A stretch of DNA of 36,469 nucleotides from a virus, in the IMG/VR virus record IMGVR_UViG_3300032006_000033, positions 1 to 36,469 of that record; one strand, 5' to 3'. The notes under the pieces are model-generated. The model was not told where the DNA came from. It saw nothing but the letters and a program-made list of their open reading frames with translations, and ran no database searches. Both the position numbers and the translations under genes were made by a program. Shown here one piece after another: positions 1-8,363 of this stretch; position 1 is the first letter of the stretch, and every line of letters starts with the position of its first letter.

Positions 1-4
1 TTTG

Positions 5-388
5 ATGAAAAAACTACTGATACTGCTACCCTTAATTAGTGGGTGTTCTACCTACTCTTTGTTTGAGGGACTAACTGACAACCAACCGGAAACAAAACCG
101 GTTGAAATCGTGCGTGTTGCACAATCCGCCCCTATTTACCATCCACCGCTGCCAGAGCCTATTAAAGCATCGCCAGTGGAGTGGCGTATATTGTCCCCTG
201 ATGTGATGCAAGAATATTTAGATAATGTCGAGTCTGGGGAAGAGCCGAGAGTTGCTTATTACGGACTAACAAGCCAAGGCTACGAAAACCTGTCTATGAA
301 CATGGGTGAAATTAAACGATACTTGGAGCAAATCCTTCATATTGTAGGATATTATAGGGAGATAGACGAAGAAGAGGAAAAAGAATAA
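5..388 (+). CDS. Small proline-rich phage lipoprotein, function unknown
   Basis: A 127-aa protein beginning MKKLLILLPLISGC: two lysines, a short hydrophobic stretch and a lipobox (L-I-S-G-C, Cys14), so it is probably exported and lipid-anchored. A proline-rich segment (PPLPEP, about residues 46-51) follows, then a conserved-looking C-terminal half (VEWR, YYGL, YENLS, YLEQ) and an acidic tail. I recall similar proteins in other marine phages without a known function. A proline-rich lipoprotein could be an outer-membrane spanin, but no partner inner-membrane spanin is seen here. The ATG at 5 is preferred to the TTG at 2 because it starts the signal peptide. Its stop overlaps the next start (TAATG). 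Confidence 0.8.
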   Translation: MKKLLILLPLISGCSTYSLFEGLTDNQPETKPVEIVRVAQSAPIYHPPLPEPIKASPVEWRILSPDVMQEYLDNVESGEEPRVAYYGLTSQGYENLSMNMGEIKRYLEQILHIVGYYREIDEEEEKE

Positions 389-2280
389 TGCCTTACGCTA
401 AGTTTGAAATGGTCCCAGGAATAAACCGAGAAGGAACCGCCTTTTCCGCTCAGGGAGGCTGGTTTGACAGCAATCTTGTGCGGTTTAAAAAAGGGTTTCC
501 TCAAAAAATAGGGGGCTGGGTTAAAGAGCAAACCGATACTTATTTGGGAACGGGACGTGCTCTCCATGCTTGGGTGTCTTTAGGCGGCACCAAATATCTG
601 GGGCTTGGAACCACTTTAAAGTATTACGTCAAAGACGGAACCAGTTTCTACGATATAACGCCTATAAGAGCCACGACTTCGGCGGGGGATGTAACGTTTT
701 CAGCGAGCAACGGGGACGCTACGATCACCGTAGCGGACACGGCCCATGGCGCAAGCCAGAATGATTTTGTCACCTTTAGCGGTGCCGCTACTTTAGGGGG
801 ACTTATCACCGCTGCTGTTTTAAACCAAGAATATCAGATCGCAACCATTGTTAATGCTAACAGCTACACCATTGAAGCCAAAGACACCGACGGGGACACC
901 GTAACAGCTAACAGCAGTGACAGCGGTAATGGTGGGTCAAGTGTGGTTGGGGCCTATCAGATTAATGTCGGCCTCGATGATTATGTGTCTGGTTCAGGTT
1001 ATGGCGCTAGTACATGGGGCGACGGAACTTTTGGTTCGGCTTCCGCACTGGCGTTTAACAACCAGTTAAGGTTATGGACGCAGGATAATTTTGGAGAAGA
1101 CCTTATTATGAATCCAAGAGCAGGGGACATTTTTTATTGGACCGAGGACAACGGAACGAGCGTCAGGGCCAAGAGCCTAAGCGATTCGTCTATCGGCGCC
1201 AACTTGCCGCCAACACTGGCACTGCAAACCTTGGTAAGTGATATTGACCGACACGTTATTTGTTTGGGCGCAGACCCTTTAAATGCTGGTGGAACAGCTA
1301 GAACAAGTGTTATTGACCCCATGTTTATTTGTTGGTGTGACCAAGAAGACATTACTCAGTGGGAACCTAAGCTTACAAACACCGCCGGCTCACTAAGGCT
1401 CTCGGCGGGAACTCAAATTGTCGGCGGTCTTCGCTCACGGCAAGAAATACTGATTTGGACAGATGATGCACTTTACAGTATGCAGTTTATTGGTCCTCCT
1501 TACACTTTTGGAGTTAATCTAATTAATCAAGGGGTCGGCATGGTTTCGCCTAAAGCTGCGGTCAACGCGCCTCCGGGTGTTTTTTGGATGGATCGTTCGG
1601 GCTTTTACAGATATAGCGGAACGGTCGAAAGACTTCCTTGTAGTGTGCACAGCTATGTGTTTAATGACTTTAACCAAAACCAGTCTTTCAAAACGTTTGG
1701 CTATTTAAACAGACAGTTCAACGAGGTCGGATGGTTTTATCCTTCGGGAAGCTCCGATGAAATAGATCGCTATGTGGTCTATAACTACCAAGAACAGGTT
1801 TGGTATTATGGAGAACTTGTCCGTTATGCGTGGTTGGATGAAGGGGTACAGCCTTATCCGAGAGCAACCGGAGTAGACACAAACAATTATGTCTATAAAC
1901 ACGAAACCGGAAACGATGCGGACGGCTCCCCCATGGACAATGTTTATATTGAATCGGCTGATTTTGCGCTGGATGCCATAGGCAATAGCTATACCCAAAT
2001 ACAAAACGCCATACCCGATGTTCGGTTTTTAGGGGACGGAGGCTCAGATCAAGCGGTGAATTTTGTGTTAAAAACAAGAAACTTTCCTAACGAAACACTA
2101 ACCACTAAGAGCACCAACCAAGTAACGGCGAGCACGACTAAGGTTGATTTAAGAGGACGAGCACGACAAGCCGTGGTTCGCTTAGAATCAGACGATGACG
2201 CGTCAACCGGGGTAAGGCTTGGCGTGGGCTGGCGGCTCGGGGCCATGCGACTCAACACTCGACCAGACGGGAGAAGATAA
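388..2280 (+). CDS. P22 gp10-like tail/DNA-stabilisation protein
   Basis: A 630-aa protein starting MPYAKFEMVPGINREGTAF followed by QGGWFDSNLVRF and IGGW. This N-terminal pattern (PGxNREG, GGW, VRF, GxPxKIGGW) is typical of phage virion proteins annotated as packaged-DNA stabilisation or tail hub proteins (P22 gp10 family). About residues 105-165 hold an inserted domain rich in T, V and G (DTAHGASQNDFVTFSGA, then NANSYTI), a module often found in phage tail proteins. The remainder has aromatic and glycine-rich strands, suggesting a beta-propeller-like fold. It probably sits at the portal-tail junction. Starts and stops are coupled to both neighbours by TAATG overlaps. The assignment rests on motif recall, not a search. 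Confidence 0.7.
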   Translation: MPYAKFEMVPGINREGTAFSAQGGWFDSNLVRFKKGFPQKIGGWVKEQTDTYLGTGRALHAWVSLGGTKYLGLGTTLKYYVKDGTSFYDITPIRATTSAGDVTFSASNGDATITVADTAHGASQNDFVTFSGAATLGGLITAAVLNQEYQIATIVNANSYTIEAKDTDGDTVTANSSDSGNGGSSVVGAYQINVGLDDYVSGSGYGASTWGDGTFGSASALAFNNQLRLWTQDNFGEDLIMNPRAGDIFYWTEDNGTSVRAKSLSDSSIGANLPPTLALQTLVSDIDRHVICLGADPLNAGGTARTSVIDPMFICWCDQEDITQWEPKLTNTAGSLRLSAGTQIVGGLRSRQEILIWTDDALYSMQFIGPPYTFGVNLINQGVGMVSPKAAVNAPPGVFWMDRSGFYRYSGTVERLPCSVHSYVFNDFNQNQSFKTFGYLNRQFNEVGWFYPSGSSDEIDRYVVYNYQEQVWYYGELVRYAWLDEGVQPYPRATGVDTNNYVYKHETGNDADGSPMDNVYIESADFALDAIGNSYTQIQNAIPDVRFLGDGGSDQAVNFVLKTRNFPNETLTTKSTNQVTASTTKVDLRGRARQAVVRLESDDDASTGVRLGVGWRLGAMRLNTRPDGRR

Positions 2281-2606
2281 TGGCAAGACTATTAGACACA
2301 CGTTTACCCACCGCTTTAGGAGAGGTGGACTCAGATTTATTTAACAGATTGGTAAGAATCCTAGAATTAAACCTACAAGGCTTTGATCCCACGGCAACTT
2401 ATCAGTATACTAACACAACCCGCGATCAAAACTTATTTAGTCGCGGAGACGTCATTTGGAACCTGACAGAAGACAGTCTGCAAGTTTTTGATGGCAAGAA
2501 GTGGCAAACATTATACGCGCCCAGTGGAAAAGGCGTGCAAGCCACGGGACAACTTGGCGATTTAACCGTATCAACAAACGGTGCAACCACGGTCCCAATC
2601 CTATAA
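2280..2606 (+). CDS. Small virion-module protein, function unknown
   Basis: A 108-aa protein read from the TAATG overlap with the gp10-like gene, with GGGAGAAG as ribosome binding site. It begins MARLLDTRLPTALGEVD, has a short helical part (LFNRLVRILELNL, about residues 21-33) and then a strand-rich part containing WNLTEDSLQVFDGKKWQTL, a pattern of small phage tail or fibre-attachment modules. No catalytic motif or signal peptide is seen. Its place between tail and ejection genes suggests a structural or assembly role, which is inference. Confidence 0.7.
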   Translation: MARLLDTRLPTALGEVDSDLFNRLVRILELNLQGFDPTATYQYTNTTRDQNLFSRGDVIWNLTEDSLQVFDGKKWQTLYAPSGKGVQATGQLGDLTVSTNGATTVPIL

Positions 2607-2651
2607 TGCCTACAAGTAAAGTAATTATCCAAAGATAAGAAGAGGACAACT

Positions 2652-3671
2652 ATGCCGTTATTTTTAGCACCTTTAGCTCCCCCTGTTGCGATGGCAATAG
2701 GCCGCTTTATAATGATGAGAGGTGCCCAGCAAGCGATGCAAAAATATGGTCCTCAAATGGTTCAGATGGCTTTAAAGAACCCTAAAGTCAAGAAGCTCCT
2801 TCAAAGAAAAGCCAGAGAAAACGAAGAATGGATGAAGAAACAAAATCTGGGGGACAAAAGAGGGAGAAGGGATCCTTATAAAGAAAAAAGCGGGGATGTA
2901 CAAAGACCAATACAAGGGGACGAAGTAGGAAGAGTAACAGGGCCCAGAGACACACTAAACCCACCCAGAGTAGAGAGGCCCTTAGAGTTTCAAAGCGGGG
3001 GAATGGTCCCAGGCGGAATAGGTGGCCTACTTAAAACACTTGGTAATATGATACCTGGGGCTGGTGTCGTTAATTCACTAATGAACCCTCAACAGGTGAG
3101 CAGCACAGTGGCTCAAAAATTTAGAAACGCAGGACCCTCAGCAATGATGAACTTACAAAGAATGCACTCAAACGTTGGTAGGTTCCCTGGTGGAAAAGGT
3201 GGCGGTAAGGGTGCAGGCGGTCTTATGGGCCAGACGCAGAGGAAGAAACGTAAAGAGGAGCAACAGACTAAAAGGATAATGAACAGAATAGCTGGCTTAA
3301 TAGATCCTCAAACCTTTATAGACCAAGGCATGCCTGAAGCCGAGGCCATTAAGGCGGCAGAGGAAAACAAAGCTAAGTACGGAACACCTGAAGATTTTAG
3401 AAAGTATCGTTTTGAAAAGAATTTTGGTATGGGCAGCGTATACGGAACAGGGAAAGAATTAAGGGCAGCAGGGATTGATGCTTTGCCAAGCCTTGCAACG
3501 TCTTGGGGACAATACAAGAACTGGGACGAAGAAATTTGGCCTTGGTTACAGGCTAATAATATGGACTTTGCAAATGCCCCTGATCCACGAATACCTCAAG
3601 AAGAAATAGACCAGTTTAGGCAGGAAAATCCTTTGGGCATAAGGACATTACCGCCGTGGTGGGGAGGCTAA
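2652..3671 (+). CDS. Putative virion protein with hydrophobic N-terminus
   Basis: A 339-aa protein starting MPLFLAPLAPPVAMAIGRFI, with a hydrophobic first 25 residues. A basic helical part follows (MALKNPKVKKLLQRK), then a low-complexity linker rich in R, G and P, a segment FQSGGMVPGGIGGLL typical of phage internal or tape-like proteins, and a Gly/Lys-rich stretch (GGKGGGKGAGG, about residues 177-187). The C-terminal 130 residues look globular and end in PPWWGG. The start follows AGAGGACAACT. It probably belongs to the internal virion or tail tube-tip proteins; I do not recognise the family precisely. Confidence 0.65.
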   Translation: MPLFLAPLAPPVAMAIGRFIMMRGAQQAMQKYGPQMVQMALKNPKVKKLLQRKARENEEWMKKQNLGDKRGRRDPYKEKSGDVQRPIQGDEVGRVTGPRDTLNPPRVERPLEFQSGGMVPGGIGGLLKTLGNMIPGAGVVNSLMNPQQVSSTVAQKFRNAGPSAMMNLQRMHSNVGRFPGGKGGGKGAGGLMGQTQRKKRKEEQQTKRIMNRIAGLIDPQTFIDQGMPEAEAIKAAEENKAKYGTPEDFRKYRFEKNFGMGSVYGTGKELRAAGIDALPSLATSWGQYKNWDEEIWPWLQANNMDFANAPDPRIPQEEIDQFRQENPLGIRTLPPWWGG

Positions 3672-3672
3672 G

Positions 3673-4914
3673 ATGACGGATCCATGGGATAAACCTTTTG
3701 ACGGCTCAATTTTTGACGACTCTTATGAAACAAGTAAGATTGTCGCGGCCGCGGAAGGTATGTCTATCCCGGAGTATCCATGGAACCACCCCGCTGTTGA
3801 GTTTGCTAAATGGTATATAGATGTATTTGGCCATGGGCCAAAAGGGTCTCAGTCCTGGATTGACCACGGCGCTGATTATAGGGTGGCCAAAGACTTTGCT
3901 GAAGTAGGGGCTGATGACACTACTGGCGTAGAAAATGACGATTCTGTGCTTGATGATTACGCAGATGTCACAGCGAGCACAGGCACGGGAACAGAGACAA
4001 CCCCAGGAGGTCCTGCTAATAACGAAACAATTGAAGAAATAACAGGAACAGGAACGGACGATGTAGATACCGCAAGAAGAAGAGCTGTATTAGAAAACCT
4101 AGGTGTTGATACAACGGGTATGTTGGCTCAAGAAATTGAACAGGCACTGAACGACATTTATGATAATCAAAGCATTGCGTCAACGGACGATGCAATAGAT
4201 GAAATAACCGTTGTTGAAAAGTTTCCAGAAAATCCGACAGAAGGAATGCAGGTCATTAAGGACGGCATAAAATACGTTTGGAGTCTTTGGGGGATTGGTG
4301 ATGGCTGGGAGGCTGTCTCTGATGAAAGCCCAGGCACTCCCGCCGATAACGAAACGATTGAAGAGATAACGGTCACGGGAACACCGCCAGAGTCAGGTGG
4401 TTTAGGTGGCTTAGGTTCCGGAATTTTGGCGTTGCTTGGCGGTATACCTGGTTTATCAGAAGTATTGGGTTTAGGCGGAGATGACGGAGATGACTGGTTT
4501 AAAAAACTTTTTGAGCTTTTTAAAACAAAGAAAGCTATAGATGAAGCTAATAAATATAAAGTTCCAACCGGGCAAATGGACGCACAAAGCGCGATAGGAA
4601 AACAATGGGGCTTGCCTTCCAAGGAAAGCATGGTCATGCAGGGGCTAGGACCAAACATTCTTCAAGGGCAAAAATACGCCATGCCAAAAGGAACAACAAT
4701 GCCCGCAGCCACACATGTTTCGGGCATGCCTTTATTAGAAGAAATAGAGGGCGGTAATCAAGGGGGAATCATGGGCCTTAAAAGTCATGGGGACATCACT
4801 CCAGCCTTCCTTGAACCGGGAGAATTTGTGTTTACTAAAAAAGCAACGGATAATATAGGGGCAAAGAGATTGTATAAACTAATGAAACAAGCAGAACAAA
4901 TGGGGATAGGATAA
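3673..4914 (+). CDS. Acidic virion-module protein with EEITVTG repeats
   Basis: A 413-aa, strongly acidic protein. Residues 117-127 (NETIEEITGTG) and 226-237 (NETIEEITVTGT) are near repeats, and residues 176-181 (DEITVV) form a weaker third copy. Between them is a small domain ending in YVWSLWGIGDGWEAV. A Gly/Leu-rich stretch at about 243-270 could insert in or lie on a membrane. The C-terminus (SHGDITPAFLEPGEFVFTKK, then NIGAKRLYKLMK) matches a tail-end motif often seen in phage tape-measure or internal proteins. GGGGAGG lies 6 nt before the ATG. It is probably an internal or injected virion protein. The repeats resemble TonB boxes (see findings). Confidence 0.65.
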   Translation: MTDPWDKPFDGSIFDDSYETSKIVAAAEGMSIPEYPWNHPAVEFAKWYIDVFGHGPKGSQSWIDHGADYRVAKDFAEVGADDTTGVENDDSVLDDYADVTASTGTGTETTPGGPANNETIEEITGTGTDDVDTARRRAVLENLGVDTTGMLAQEIEQALNDIYDNQSIASTDDAIDEITVVEKFPENPTEGMQVIKDGIKYVWSLWGIGDGWEAVSDESPGTPADNETIEEITVTGTPPESGGLGGLGSGILALLGGIPGLSEVLGLGGDDGDDWFKKLFELFKTKKAIDEANKYKVPTGQMDAQSAIGKQWGLPSKESMVMQGLGPNILQGQKYAMPKGTTMPAATHVSGMPLLEEIEGGNQGGIMGLKSHGDITPAFLEPGEFVFTKKATDNIGAKRLYKLMKQAEQMGIG

Positions 4915-5900
4915 TGAGTAACGGATATGATGACGATGTAGACGATACAGGCTCTAATTACTATTCCGGGGAATATGGGCCTACTTCAACGATAGGCTTT
5001 GAAGCGCCTTGGGTTGAGCAGTATCGACGCGGGTTCTTTGATAACTTAATGAACCTGGTCCGTCAGCCTATGCCTGTTCCACAACGAGGCGTGGCCGGAT
5101 TAGACCCGTTTGAAATGCAAGCGCGGGCTCTCAGTGGGGGCTTGGGCGGTTTCCAACCTTACCTACAACAAGCGGGCGGTGCTTACGGACAAGGGCTCGG
5201 GGCCCTGGGCCAAGGGACACAGGCCGGGTACATGGGCGCACAAGCGTATGACCCAAGCATGGGCAAAGCTTTTTATAACCCCTATGAAGACATGGCGGTG
5301 CAAAAGTCGCTTGATGACGTGTATGAGAACTGGGCACAACAAGACATGGGAAGTAGGGCACAAGCCGTGGGTGCCGGTGCGTTTGGCAGCGGTCGTGGAC
5401 GACTCATGGCAGAAGAACGTTTTAAACAATTAGGCAGAGGTATGTCGGGCACAGCCGGACAAATGCGGGCACAAGGATACTCTCAAGCACAACAGCAAGC
5501 TCAAAACGCTTTTGCTGACCAACAACGAAGAATGCAACAGGCAGGGCAAATGGGTATGCAGGGTGCTGGTATGTACGGGCAACTTGGACAAGGGATCATG
5601 GGCCTCGGACAAACAGGACAACAGTTGTTGCGTAATCAAATGGCGTCACTAGGCGGTCTCGGACAAACGGCCAGAGGCATACAAGACACTATGTACGGTT
5701 CACAATACGATGCTGCTTCTCAATTGGCTAAAGAGCCTTACCAAAGAATGCAGTTCCTTGCCAGTATGATGCAGGGAATGTTCCCACAAGGGCCAACAAC
5801 GGGGATCAGTACGGTATACAATCCACCAGACCCTCAAACACAGTCTCCTTGGGACATTATTGGAGACTATCTCGGTTGGGGCAGTGGAGGAAGCACATAA
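4914..5900 (+). CDS. Gly/Gln-rich internal virion (ejection) protein
   Basis: A 328-aa protein with an acidic start (YDDDVDD), then a long region dominated by G, Q, A and M (for example GQGLGALGQGTQAG and QAQQQAQNAFADQQRRMQQAG). This composition and its place just before two very large virion proteins fit the small internal or ejection proteins of podoviruses (comparable in role to T7 gp14). The segment YNPYEDMAVQKSLDDVYENW with SRAQAVGAGAFGSGR is a motif I associate with marine phage structural proteins. It starts in a TAATG overlap. Function is inferred from composition and position. Confidence 0.65.
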   Translation: MSNGYDDDVDDTGSNYYSGEYGPTSTIGFEAPWVEQYRRGFFDNLMNLVRQPMPVPQRGVAGLDPFEMQARALSGGLGGFQPYLQQAGGAYGQGLGALGQGTQAGYMGAQAYDPSMGKAFYNPYEDMAVQKSLDDVYENWAQQDMGSRAQAVGAGAFGSGRGRLMAEERFKQLGRGMSGTAGQMRAQGYSQAQQQAQNAFADQQRRMQQAGQMGMQGAGMYGQLGQGIMGLGQTGQQLLRNQMASLGGLGQTARGIQDTMYGSQYDAASQLAKEPYQRMQFLASMMQGMFPQGPTTGISTVYNPPDPQTQSPWDIIGDYLGWGSGGST

Positions 5901-5902
5901 TT

Positions 5903-8356
5903 ATGCCGGGCTGGAGTCAACGACCACTGTTTAAAAACCCCCACAACATGATGGGCGGTGGTTTTGTGGGCATGCCTAAAGGTATTCCTGGGTACGAGCA
6001 AGGAAGCGTGGTCGAAGAAATGCCTGCGTACAGACAAGAACAGTTGGCTAAAGAAGCGGAATATCAAAAGGAAATAGAAAAAACAGCGCGTCTTTTTTCA
6101 TCGAGTGACCCGAATCGTTTCCGTTTGCCTAGAGACTATGAGTCGGAGATTCACTGGCACGCTAAGAACATTGCCGGTGGGCACCAGGTTCCTAAAGAAC
6201 AAGTCATGCAGGACTTGGCGAAAGCCATAGAGGCGCAAAGAGGTGCACCTAAAATGAGAACAGGGGGCATCGTCGGCCTACAAAATGGCGGCATGATGCC
6301 TGAGTTGTTTGAAGGTGAAGAGATTGTAGAAACCAATCCAATGATAAACGCAATGGCCGCACAAGGAGGACCAGGTATTGCATCGGTTTCCGCTGCGCCT
6401 GCACCAGAAGCTATGCCTGAGAGAAATGTACCTAACGAAAGAGGTATCATTGAACTGGCCTTGGACGCTGAAGAAGTGGAAGATGTCGAGCCTATTGTAG
6501 CTATTGCAAAACAAGAAGCGCAGGGCCGCTTAGACGAAGAATTTAACATATTAAAAAGCACCGCTAAAGCGGAAGAGGCCACCGGGAACAGTCCTTCCTT
6601 TATTATTAAAAGCAGCATGGACGATCTTGCACGATCTGCAAGACGGATTGAAAACGAGATAACGGAAAAGTATCCGGAAGTCCCGGCAGACGCTAACCTA
6701 ATCAGCAGCGATGATCTTATGCCTTATCGTGAAGAACTCGTGGCTATTTTCCAAGTCCCCGAAGTGGGCAGCGAAGAACCGTTAATGGACACTGCTGTAA
6801 TGGCGAAGAACGAAGAATTAATACCAGGGTATCAAGAAGGCGGTCTTTCTTACGCTCCGGGAGAAGGCCCTGACACAGTGTACAAAAGAGGTCGAATAAA
6901 GGCTGGAGATTGGGGACCAGGTAAAAAAGATTATTTTGCGCCAGAAGATATTTCTTGGATGTCTCAATATGCTTATGGTAGAGAGCTTATTGAGGCTGTA
7001 AACAACAACGAAATATCCGTCGAAGATGCAAAGAGGCTTTTGGCCGATAAAATAGGGCCAACTTTATCAGAAATATCTTCTACATACGACGATCCGGCAG
7101 GGGTAAAAAGAGAACGAGAGCGACAAAGAAAAGTAGAGAGAGGTAAAATGGACCTCTATCAACTTAAAGAAGCCGCTGAAGCGGAGAAGGACAGAGACAC
7201 TCGAGAAGAAAAGTTTTTAGAAGCGTTAATTGAAAGTGAAGCGGCCGCTGAAAGAGGAAGAGGGCCTTTAGGGCTCGGACGACAAAAGGGCAACACAGGT
7301 CTTTTAGGAAGTATTAGACAGGCAACAGGAAGAGGGGCAGCGCCAGGGACGGGTTTGGATAGAACAATGCTTTTATTACAAAACCCAGAGTTTGCGAATC
7401 TTCTAAACCAATACGAAGCTACAAAAGGGCCGCGGCAAGAGCTCGAGGAGATTGAGGTCACTGCTAAAAAGAGAGGAAAGTATGATGAGCAGACCACGGA
7501 CCAAGGACAAAAAGAACAAAAAGAACAAAAAGAACAAATGGGACCGTTTCAATACGACGATGGTCCTTTAAGTCCTCTTGAACAAGCAGCGAAAGACTTA
7601 AAAGACACCTACGGTGGTGCCATGGACGAACTTTCAGAACAGTATAGAAAGAACGTCGGAGAATATGAAACAAAAAGCTCCGAGCAGGACGAGAAAATGA
7701 TGGAGCTTTTTGACAATATAAAAGGCAGAATCCCAGAGCAGGCTAGGTTAAGGGGAAGATTATCTCCTTTTACGGGCGGAGGAGCACAAGCATCTATTGT
7801 TAGAGGACTACAGGGACAAAGAATAGAGCAAGATATGTTGCAAACACACGATATAAATATGTTGAAGTATTGGGAAAACAGGAAAAACGAAGTAGAGGCC
7901 CGACGCAATAAAGACTATGAAGCAATGACTTCTTTGGCCGAAAAAAGACTAGAGATACTTTCAGCGATCGACAACACTATGTTAAGCGGAAGAGACGCCA
8001 GAGAACTGGAGCAAATTAAGTTTGAAAATGCCTTACAACTAGAGCTATATAAGTTTAATCTCGATCCAGCCAACCTTACTGGTGATATTAAAGAAATTGA
8101 AACGAAACTTATTGACCAAGGCTTCTCTGGAAGAAAACTAACCGCGGCCGTTGTTGGGATTGATCCTATCCGTGCTGCTGAGTATTATCCTAGTCTACGG
8201 GGCACTAAATCATTTGGAACCCAGAGTGGAAAAACCAACACTTACACTTTCCCCGAATTGATTAGACTATATCTTGGACAACCTAAAGACAGCTCAAAAC
8301 CCGATGGCAAGAAGTTTACTGTAGAAGACATTATTGGTATTTGGGAAGAGGCGTGA
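5903..8356 (+). CDS. Large internal virion/structural protein (817 aa)
   Basis: I place the start at the ATG at 5903 because GGAGG lies about 9 nt upstream and the preceding gene ends at 5900; a longer form from 5849 would overlap that gene. The N-terminus (NPHNMMGGGFVGMPKGIPGYEQG) and residues about 118-130 (MRTGGIVGLQNGG) are Gly/Met-rich patches typical of phage internal proteins. Long charged, probably helical or coiled-coil regions follow (about residues 370-470 and 550-720). A KEQ triplet repeat lies near residues 537-545 and LEEIEVTAKKRG at 514-525. No enzymatic motif is evident. Probably an ejected or internal core protein acting with its neighbours. Confidence 0.65.
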   Translation: MPGWSQRPLFKNPHNMMGGGFVGMPKGIPGYEQGSVVEEMPAYRQEQLAKEAEYQKEIEKTARLFSSSDPNRFRLPRDYESEIHWHAKNIAGGHQVPKEQVMQDLAKAIEAQRGAPKMRTGGIVGLQNGGMMPELFEGEEIVETNPMINAMAAQGGPGIASVSAAPAPEAMPERNVPNERGIIELALDAEEVEDVEPIVAIAKQEAQGRLDEEFNILKSTAKAEEATGNSPSFIIKSSMDDLARSARRIENEITEKYPEVPADANLISSDDLMPYREELVAIFQVPEVGSEEPLMDTAVMAKNEELIPGYQEGGLSYAPGEGPDTVYKRGRIKAGDWGPGKKDYFAPEDISWMSQYAYGRELIEAVNNNEISVEDAKRLLADKIGPTLSEISSTYDDPAGVKRERERQRKVERGKMDLYQLKEAAEAEKDRDTREEKFLEALIESEAAAERGRGPLGLGRQKGNTGLLGSIRQATGRGAAPGTGLDRTMLLLQNPEFANLLNQYEATKGPRQELEEIEVTAKKRGKYDEQTTDQGQKEQKEQKEQMGPFQYDDGPLSPLEQAAKDLKDTYGGAMDELSEQYRKNVGEYETKSSEQDEKMMELFDNIKGRIPEQARLRGRLSPFTGGGAQASIVRGLQGQRIEQDMLQTHDINMLKYWENRKNEVEARRNKDYEAMTSLAEKRLEILSAIDNTMLSGRDARELEQIKFENALQLELYKFNLDPANLTGDIKEIETKLIDQGFSGRKLTAAVVGIDPIRAAEYYPSLRGTKSFGTQSGKTNTYTFPELIRLYLGQPKDSSKPDGKKFTVEDIIGIWEEA
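7511..7537 (+). repeat. Three perfect 9-bp tandem repeats (AAAGAACAA)
   Basis: Three consecutive copies of AAAGAACAA inside the 817-aa virion gene encode the KEQKEQKEQ run. The repeat keeps the reading frame, so copy-number change by slippage would alter linker length without breaking the gene. Confidence 0.9.
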
Positions 8357-8363
8357 ACCAGTT

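Noticed and set aside
4167-4658. Antisense open frame of 163 aa in the 413-aa virion gene
   Set aside because: Low-complexity Pro/Ser shadow of the acidic Gly-rich sense protein.
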